Assembly: GCA_034434335.1 (NCBI GenBank)
Contig: DAOTZS010000051.1
Coordinates: forward strand, 1-19,387
Direction of reading: 5' to 3'
Origin: DAOTZS01 sp034434335
Lineage (GTDB): Bacteria > Chloroflexota > Anaerolineae > CG2-30-64-16
DNA: 19,387 nucleotides
A program made the position numbers and the translations under genes. Below the pieces are notes generated by a model. It made no database searches and had not been told where the DNA came from. It worked only from the letters and a program-made list of their open reading frames with translations. Positions 14,697 through 19,387 of this stretch are shown in pieces (positions within the stretch are counted from its first letter, which is position 1; every line of letters starts with the position of its first letter).

Positions 14697-16922
14697 CTAC
14701 CGATAGCTGAACACAAGCCCCTTTTCCCCCGCATCCACCATCACCTCCACCCCCTTGCGGGAGCCCTCGGCGAGCAGCCAGTCGGCCAGGGGCTCCCGCA
14801 AATGCTTCTGGATGATCCGGCGCAGCGGCCGCGCGCCCCATTCGGGATGGTCGTTCTGGGCCAACAACCAGCTCATGGCAGCCTCGGTCACCGTAAGGGC
14901 GAGCCCCTGGGCCGCCAGAAGCTTGCCCTCTTTTTGCAGCATCAGGCCCAGGATCTGCCGCAACTGGTCGGGGGTCAGGGGCAGGAAGAGGACGATCTCA
15001 TCCAGCCGGTTCAGGAACTCCGGCCGCAAGCGGGCCCGCACTTCGGCCATCACCAAGGCGCGCATCTCGTCGGTCATCACCGGCTTGTCGAGATACTCCG
15101 AGCCCAGGTTGCTGGTCATGATGATCACTGCCTCGCTGAAGGAAGTGACACGGCCCTGGGCATCGGTCAGGCGCCCCTCTTCCATGATCTGCAGCAAGAT
15201 ATCCAACACCCGCGGGTGGGCTTTCTCGACCTCGTCAAACAGGACTACTGTATGGGGGCGCTGGCGCACCCTTTCGGTAAGCTGTCCCCCTGCCTCATAG
15301 CCCACATAGCCTGGCGGCGCCCCGATCAACCGGTTCACGGTGTGATCTTGCTGGTATTCGGTCATGTCGAGCACCACCATGGCGTCCTCTGAGCCGAACA
15401 TGAAGTCGGCCAGGGCCTTGGCCAGTTCGGTCTTGCCCACGCCTGTAGGGCCCAGGAAGAGGAAGGAGCCAATGGGCCGCTTGGGGTCTTTGAGGCCCAC
15501 ACGGGCGATCTTGACAGCCCGGCTGACCGCCAGGACCGCTTCTTCCTGGTTGATAATGCGCTGATGTAAGGCTTCGACCATGTGGGCGTAGCGAGAACGC
15601 TCGTCCACGCCCAGCTTGCTCACCGGGATGCCGGTCATCACACTGACCGCTACGGCGACATCATCGGCGTCGAGGGTGGCGTCGGGTTGCACCTGGGGCC
15701 GGCGATCAGCCGGTGCCACAGAGAAACGGGATTGCGCGGCGAGTTTGAGCAGCGCGCCAGCCCGGTGGAGCACCGCCAGCGCCGAGGCCGGCAGAGGCGT
15801 ACCTGCAACATAGCGTTTGGCCATGGTAGCAGCAGCCGACAAAGCCTCTTCGGCGATGCGCACACCGTAATCATGCTCCAACCGGCCCCGGTGCACGCCC
15901 AGGATAGCCACCGTTTCCTCCACGTTCGGCTCGGGTACCCGCAGGCGATGGCTGTATTCACGCACGATGCTGTCGCCGGCCAGGCGCTCGTTCCAGCCTG
16001 TATCGGTGGTGGTGGCGATCACGACAGGCAGGGGGCTCAGAAAGGCGCGTTGTACCGCGCGTGTGGCGCGCGGGAATTCGGCTCCGCTCAGAGGGCCAGG
16101 GAAGAAGCGTTCCACGTTGGGGATGAAGAGGATGCCATCGCGGGCCTGGTGCCGGGCTGCTTCTACGGCCTTCTCAGCGTCAGCCAGCAGAGCACTTTCG
16201 GAGACCTGTACCAGGCTGGCCAGCCCGGCCGGCCCTTTGTCCTCGGCCATCAGCAGGGCCAGACCGGCCACCAGGGAGCGCCTTCCCACCCCCGCGTCGC
16301 CTACCAGGATCACGTGCCGGTACTCGGCCAGGGTAAGCAAACCCAGGAGGTCGTGCATCAGATCAGCCCGCACATAGACGGGAGCTCCCTCCCCTGTCCG
16401 GGCCTGCGCCACCAGGTCCTGGCTGGTTAAACGCCTGGTCTGTGCCTGTTCTGCCAGGCGGTTGGCCAGCACCTCGCGCGAGATGCCATAGCGACGCAAC
16501 AGGGAAGCCGTGCTGACGCCCCGTTCAGCCAGCCCGCCCAGCGCGTGCTCAGTGCCCACGAAGATCTCGTCGCTGGCCTGGGCGATGCTGCGGCCTTCGT
16601 CGAGCACGATGAGCATTTCAGTGGAAAGCCGCACAGGCTGGCCATTTTCGTCCACAAAGGTGAAGTCGGCATCCACGCCAGGGCTGGCCTGTGCCAGGGT
16701 TTCGGCTGCAGCGGCCAGCTCGTCCAGCCGGAAGCTGCGCTCAGCGGCCAGTTGAGCCAGCAGCCGATGTGCCGCGCTGCCTTGATCGCGCGCAAAGGTC
16801 AGCAGGAGCAGGGCAGGGGTCAGGAGGGGGCGCTGCATGGCGCGCATTCGCCTGGCCGCTGCATTCAGGGCCTTGGACAGCTCGGGGGACGGGATGTTCG
16901 GATTCAGGGTGGTCGCAGGCAT
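14697..16922 (-). CDS. ClpB-like AAA+ ATPase with degenerate first ATPase domain
   Basis: A 741-aa Hsp100 family protein. An N-terminal Clp_N-like region covers about residues 1-140. In the D1 module the Walker A position reads GDAGVGRRS (208-216), with Arg for the catalytic Lys, and the Walker B position reads ILFIPNVERF (264-273), with no Asp-Glu. D1 therefore probably cannot hydrolyse ATP. D2 looks intact: GPTGVGKT at 491-498, VVLFDEVEK at 559-567, sensor-1 TSN at 603-605, an Arg in FLNRLDEIV near 639, and sensor-2 GAR at 696-698. The D1-D2 linker (MTGIPVSKLGVDERSRY) is short, leaving no room for ClpB's coiled-coil M domain; full ClpB is near 860 aa. I see no ClpP-binding IGF/IGL-type loop after sensor 1. 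ATG 16922 is preferred over the upstream TTG at 16943 because GGTGAGAG lies just before it. Confidence 0.85.
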   Translation of the reverse strand: MPATTLNPNIPSPELSKALNAAARRMRAMQRPLLTPALLLLTFARDQGSAAHRLLAQLAAERSFRLDELAAAAETLAQASPGVDADFTFVDENGQPVRLSTEMLIVLDEGRSIAQASDEIFVGTEHALGGLAERGVSTASLLRRYGISREVLANRLAEQAQTRRLTSQDLVAQARTGEGAPVYVRADLMHDLLGLLTLAEYRHVILVGDAGVGRRSLVAGLALLMAEDKGPAGLASLVQVSESALLADAEKAVEAARHQARDGILFIPNVERFFPGPLSGAEFPRATRAVQRAFLSPLPVVIATTTDTGWNERLAGDSIVREYSHRLRVPEPNVEETVAILGVHRGRLEHDYGVRIAEEALSAAATMAKRYVAGTPLPASALAVLHRAGALLKLAAQSRFSVAPADRRPQVQPDATLDADDVAVAVSVMTGIPVSKLGVDERSRYAHMVEALHQRIINQEEAVLAVSRAVKIARVGLKDPKRPIGSFLFLGPTGVGKTELAKALADFMFGSEDAMVVLDMTEYQQDHTVNRLIGAPPGYVGYEAGGQLTERVRQRPHTVVLFDEVEKAHPRVLDILLQIMEEGRLTDAQGRVTSFSEAVIIMTSNLGSEYLDKPVMTDEMRALVMAEVRARLRPEFLNRLDEIVLFLPLTPDQLRQILGLMLQKEGKLLAAQGLALTVTEAAMSWLLAQNDHPEWGARPLRRIIQKHLREPLADWLLAEGSRKGVEVMVDAGEKGLVFSYR

Positions 16923-16975
16923 AGGATCTCTCACCAACGGCAAGTGTTGCGGGTTTGGAATATGCCGGGTCGTTC

Positions 16976-16995
16976 CACCAGATGAGAGTCTGGTG
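16976..16995 (-). repeat. Small stem-loop between mogA-like and ClpB-like genes
   Basis: CACCAGA (16976-16982) pairs with TCTGGTG (16989-16995) around a 6-nt loop, downstream of the mogA-like stop on the minus strand. There is no T-tract. It may slow transcription or mark an mRNA processing point in the 90-nt gap. No clear promoter for the ClpB-like gene is visible. Confidence 0.35.
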
Positions 16996-17012
16996 AGGCA
17001 GCCATCTGGGGA

Positions 17013-17525
17013 TTAGCGTTGGTGGTGCTGTTCAGCTTCGGGCGCCGCGCGCAACAGCTCGAGGGCGTGGGGTAGCGCGGGCAGAACGGTGGCGAGGTTC
17101 TCGGCCGCGGCCTTGGGGCTGCCAGGCAGGTTGATGATGAGGGTGTGGCCCCGGATGCCGGCCACGGCACGGCTGAGCATGGCGTGGGGGGTCAGGCGCA
17201 GGCTGGCGCTGCGCATGGCCTCGGCCAGGCCGGGCGCTTCCCGCTGAATCACCTTGCGCGTGGCTTCTGGCGTGACGTCGCGGGGGGCAAAGCCGGTGCC
17301 ACCGGTAGTCAGGATCAGGTCCAGGCCCAGTTCGTCCGCCCAGCGTGTCAGGGTGGCGCTGATCTGGGCCTCTTCATCGGGCACGATGGCGGTCTCCACC
17401 ACCGCGACGGGGGTGTCCTCAGGCCACTGATCGGCCAGCGCGCGCACGAGGGCCGGCCCGCTCAGGTCGGGCCGTTCACCTCGTGCGCTGCGGTCACTGA
17501 CGGTTAGGACGCCAACGCGGATCAT
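17013..17525 (-). CDS. MogA/MoaB-family molybdenum cofactor protein
   Basis: A 170-aa protein of the MoaB/Mog domain type, which adenylylates molybdopterin before molybdenum insertion. Family motifs are VSDRSARGE at residues 9-17 with D20-L-S-G, TTGGTG at 73-78 followed by APRDVTPEAT (D83, E87), SRAVAGIRG at 118-126 and INLPGSPKA at 131-139. The length fits single-domain MogA/MoaB proteins. The ATG at 17525 follows a GGGGGGG-rich leader. It lies 57 nt after rpsI with a 12-bp hairpin between, so it may be expressed from the ribosomal operon at reduced level. No other cofactor genes are in view. MogA and MoaB cannot be told apart from this sequence alone. Confidence 0.88.
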   Translation of the reverse strand: MIRVGVLTVSDRSARGERPDLSGPALVRALADQWPEDTPVAVVETAIVPDEEAQISATLTRWADELGLDLILTTGGTGFAPRDVTPEATRKVIQREAPGLAEAMRSASLRLTPHAMLSRAVAGIRGHTLIINLPGSPKAAAENLATVLPALPHALELLRAAPEAEQHHQR

Positions 17526-17542
17526 GGGGACCCCCCCAGAAG

Positions 17543-17575
17543 CAGCAGCGCCGGAGCTTTATCCCGGCGCTGCTG
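17543..17575 (-). terminator. Stem-loop after rpsI
   Basis: Twelve pairs between CAGCAGCGCCGG (17543-17554) and CCGGCGCTGCTG (17564-17575) enclose a 9-nt loop, beginning just after the rpsI stop codon on the minus strand. On that strand only a short TTCT follows, then a G-run. It is probably an attenuator or mRNA 3'-end protector rather than a full terminator, because the mogA-like gene starts 18 nt later. Confidence 0.5.
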
Positions 17576-17582
17576 TGTCGGC

Positions 17583-17975
17583 CTAGCGCTTGGTGTACTG
17601 CGGAGCCTTGCGCGCGCGCTTCAGGCCATACTTCTTGCGCTCTTTGGCGCGCGCGTCGCGGGTCAAGAGGCCATTGCGTTTCAAAATGGGCCGCAGGGCC
17701 TCATCGGCCACGCAAAGCGCCCGCGCAATACCGTGTGCCACAGCGCCAGCCTGTCCCGAGATGCCACCGCCGCTCACACGAACGCTGATGTTGTAGCTGT
17801 TCCGGGTGTCGGTCACGATCAGAGGCCGCAACAGGGTCGCGATGTCTGTTGCCCGTTTGAAATAGTCTTCTAGAGGCCGCTCGTTGACCACGATGGTGCC
17901 GCTCCCAGGGTACAGGCGTACCCGGGCTGAACTGGTCTTACGCCGGCCTACTGCCTCGTAATATCTGGCTGACAT
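17583..17975 (-). CDS. rpsI: 30S ribosomal protein S9
   Basis: A 130-aa small-subunit protein, the usual S9 length. It begins MSARYYEAVGRRKTSSARV and has the S9 core with VSGGGISGQAGAVAHGIARAL. The basic C-terminal tail, KERKKYGLKRARKAP ending QYTKR, reaches the ribosomal P site. Minus-strand GAGGAGA (17985-17991 on the plus numbering) lies 9 nt before the ATG and fixes the start. rplM is 19 nt upstream in the same direction, as in most bacteria. Confidence 0.98.
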   Translation of the reverse strand: MSARYYEAVGRRKTSSARVRLYPGSGTIVVNERPLEDYFKRATDIATLLRPLIVTDTRNSYNISVRVSGGGISGQAGAVAHGIARALCVADEALRPILKRNGLLTRDARAKERKKYGLKRARKAPQYTKR

Positions 17976-17994
17976 CTACGCAAATCTCCTCTAT

Positions 17995-18432
17995 TCAGGT
18001 GAGCGGGAACGGCTTGGGCTGCTGCGCCTGGTGCGGATGATCTGGCCCGGCATAAACTTTCAGTTTCTTGATCAACTTGCGGCGCAGCCTGTTGCGCGCC
18101 AGCATCCCTTTTACAGCCGCCTCGATGACCCGTTCGGGGTGGTGTGCCAACTGATCCCGCAGGCTGATCTGCTTGAGTCCGCCTGGGTAGCCGGACCAGC
18201 GATAGTAGAATTTCTGGTCCAGTTTCCGCCCGGTAACGCGCACCTTATCAGCGTTGACAACGATCACGTAATCACCACAATCCAGGCCTGGGGTATAAAT
18301 CGGTTTATGCTTGCCTTTCAAGACCGTGGCGATCTGCGTGGCCAGGCGTCCGAGGGTCTTCCCTGTGGCGTCTACCACGTACCACTCACGGCTCTCTTCG
18401 ACTTCTTTGGCTGTTGCGCTGTACGTTCTCAC
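17995..18432 (-). CDS. rplM: 50S ribosomal protein L13
   Basis: A 145-aa large-subunit protein. The S1-type L13 signature is clear: VRTYSATAKEVEESREWYVVDATGKT, split here as VRTYSA at the start and EWYVVDATGKTLGRLAT after it, then LKGKHKP, DCGDYVIVVNADKV, YRWSGYPGG and KGMLARNRL. I choose the GTG at 18432 because L13 proteins begin at the RTYS motif and AGGG lies 5 nt upstream. The longer start at ATG 18459 would add nine atypical residues, and its codon lies inside the 8-bp target duplication of the neighbouring repeat element. The gene pairs with rpsI downstream. truA upstream is now separated from it by the inserted repeat. Confidence 0.96.
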   Translation of the reverse strand: MRTYSATAKEVEESREWYVVDATGKTLGRLATQIATVLKGKHKPIYTPGLDCGDYVIVVNADKVRVTGRKLDQKFYYRWSGYPGGLKQISLRDQLAHHPERVIEAAVKGMLARNRLRRKLIKKLKVYAGPDHPHQAQQPKPFPLT

Positions 18433-18456
18433 GTTTGCCCTGCTCCCGTATTCATG

Positions 18457-18637
18457 CATTAGACGTAACTATTCAGGCGGTGACTGGAAGTCACCCTTTT
18501 GGGGCCTGCGGCCAGTGGTCGGCCTTCGCCGACCTCTCTGGTGATGCGCCCATGAAAGGTGTCGGCCTCCGCCGACACCCCGGCACGAAGTGCCCAGGAG
18601 GGGCGATTTCAATCGGCCTGAATGGTTACCATTAGAC
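18457..18637 (+). mobile_element. MITE-like hairpin element, copy C, with both termini and 8-bp target duplication
   Basis: The element spans 18465-18629 (165 bp). Its ends are GTAACTATTCAGG (18465-18477) and CCTGAATGGTTAC (18617-18629), complementary with one mismatch. The direct repeat CATTAGAC flanks it exactly at 18457-18464 and 18630-18637. Internal hairpins are GGTGACT/AGTCACC near 18479-18496, GGTCGGCC/GGCCGACC-like near 18517-18534, GTGTCGG/CCGACAC at 18559-18578, GGCAC/GTGCC near 18581-18593, and CGATT/AATCG near 18604-18615. Compared with copies A and B it lacks the CTCGGGC/GGCGAG module. It sits between truA and rplM; the truA stop codon lies within the target duplication. Confidence 0.9.
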
Positions 18638-19375
18638 TTCGTATTCCACCCGCATCAGGCATAGGCCACAGGCAGGGGCCGGTGGGGCTGCCGCCGCGCG
18701 ATCGCGGGCGGCCAGAATCCTGGCCACCTGCTCAACAGGCCAAAGGCCTCTCCCCACCTGTAGCAACGTGCCTACGATACTGCGTACCATCCCCCGCAGG
18801 AAGGCATTGCCTGCAATATCAAAGGTAAACCAGGGGCCAGATTGTTGCCAGCGGGCCTGGCTCAGGTAGCGCACGGTGCTTTCCCCCTCGGTAGGCTGGC
18901 CAAAGCTGGCGAAATCGTGCTCGCCGAGCAAGAGCTCAGCCGCCGCCTGGAGGGCTTCCAGGTGTAAAGGCTCTGGCACCTGCCAGGCATAGCGCCGGTC
19001 CAAAGGCGAACGCAGCGGCTGGTTCAGCACCGTGTAGCGATAATGACGGCGGAGCGCACTGAACCTGGGGTGCCACCCTGGGGCGGCTGGCCCCAATTCC
19101 AGCACCACGACGTCCTCTGGCAGCACAGCATTCAACGCTCGCTGCAGGTCGGCCAGTGGATGCCGCCAGGCGACATGAAAGGCGATCACCTGGCCTCGGG
19201 CATGGACGCCACTGTCGGTGCGGCCGGCCCCCACCACTCGACTGTGGCTCTCGCTGACGCGGTCAAGGGCTGCTTCTAAGACCCCTTGCACGGTGCGCCC
19301 ATTGGGCTGCCACTGGAACCCCAGGAAGTCGGTCCCATCATAGGCGATAGTGGCCCGCACATAGTGTGTTGTCAT
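18632..19375 (-). CDS. truA: tRNA pseudouridine synthase TruA (positions 38-40)
   Basis: A 247-aa enzyme that isomerises uridines in the anticodon stem-loop of tRNAs. The catalytic aspartate is D54 in GAGRTDSGVHARGQV. Other TruA features are IAYDGTDFLGFQWQP at the N-terminus, RTVQGVLEAAL, the YRYTVLNQP and RRYAWQVP segments, HDFASFGQP, and the C-terminal FLRGMVRSIVGTLLQVGRG motif. The ATG at 19375 is 12 nt from the window edge, so the RBS region is only partly visible. Its TAA stop lies inside the CATTAGAC duplication (GTCTAATG on this strand), so the repeat insertion left the reading frame whole. truA upstream of rplM-rpsI is a common bacterial order, often after rplQ. Confidence 0.97.
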   Translation of the reverse strand: MTTHYVRATIAYDGTDFLGFQWQPNGRTVQGVLEAALDRVSESHSRVVGAGRTDSGVHARGQVIAFHVAWRHPLADLQRALNAVLPEDVVVLELGPAAPGWHPRFSALRRHYRYTVLNQPLRSPLDRRYAWQVPEPLHLEALQAAAELLLGEHDFASFGQPTEGESTVRYLSQARWQQSGPWFTFDIAGNAFLRGMVRSIVGTLLQVGRGLWPVEQVARILAARDRAAAAPPAPACGLCLMRVEYEV

Positions 19376-19387
19376 GCCCTATGCAAC

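Noticed and set aside
15582..16430. 282-codon plus-strand frame opposite the ClpB-like gene
   Set aside because: The minus-strand frame has clear AAA+ motifs across the same bases. The plus frame shows no recognisable domain.
14697..16922. ClpC or ClpA identity for the AAA+ protein
   Set aside because: I see no IGF/IGL-type ClpP-binding loop in D2. The region after sensor 1 resembles ClpB (RPEFLNRLDE) without the inserted loop.
18433..18459. Upstream ATG start for rplM
   Set aside because: It adds nine residues absent from typical L13, has no RBS, and its codon lies in the target duplication at the edge of the inserted element.
1..18629. CRISPR-like array, because similar short repeats recur
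   Set aside because: The repeats are kilobases apart or are internal hairpins of one element. There is no regular spacer pattern and no cas gene.

Overview
GC-rich bacterial chromosome segment. The gene set (an MsmX-dependent type sugar importer with a glycosidase, dprA, topA with an N-terminal zinc-ribbon extension, a Xer recombinase, a Xaa-Pro peptidase, truA, rplM, rpsI, a MogA-type protein and a short ClpB-like ATPase) and the many hairpin-rich intergenic repeats suggest a Chloroflexota bacterium (Anaerolineae-like). That is an inference; no rRNA is present to settle it.

Layout. (1) Positions 1-144 are the right part of a dispersed repeat cut by the window edge. (2) Positions 239-5692, plus strand: a carbohydrate-uptake operon with a lipoprotein binding protein, a perfect 36-bp palindrome, two MalF/MalG-like permeases and a GH36-like glycoside hydrolase. 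No ATPase subunit is encoded here. (3) Positions 5721-14565, plus strand: a strong sigma70-type promoter, dprA, a 418-bp hairpin-rich gap with a repeat fragment, a mannose-1-phosphate guanylyltransferase, topA, a xerC/xerD-type recombinase, a full repeat copy, a Xaa-Pro aminopeptidase-family protein and an unrecognised two-TM protein. The dprA-topA-xer order recalls the dprA-topA-(trmFO)-xerC block of Firmicutes. (4) Positions 14566-14696: convergent gap with stem-loops. (5) Positions 14697-19375, minus strand, read right to left: truA, a full repeat copy, rplM, rpsI, a mogA-like gene and a ClpB-like AAA+ gene. truA-rplM-rpsI is the widespread ribosomal-protein operon order.

The most notable item is the dispersed repeat. 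It is a 165-213 bp non-coding element made of successive short hairpins. Its terminal inverted repeats read GTAACTATTCAGG. The two complete copies in the window are each flanked by an 8-bp direct repeat (CATTAGAC and GCTGCATT). Both sit in gaps that would have been only 26 and 33 nt before insertion, inside apparent operons. The features fit a MITE-like element. The GTAA ends and 8-bp duplications point to IS66-family transposases as possible mobilisers (inference). Copies differ by loss or gain of whole hairpin modules, and one hairpin core is inverted in one copy.

A second notable item is the ClpB-like ATPase. Its first AAA+ domain has lost the Walker A lysine and the Walker B acidic pair, while its second domain looks intact. 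It also lacks room for the coiled-coil middle domain.
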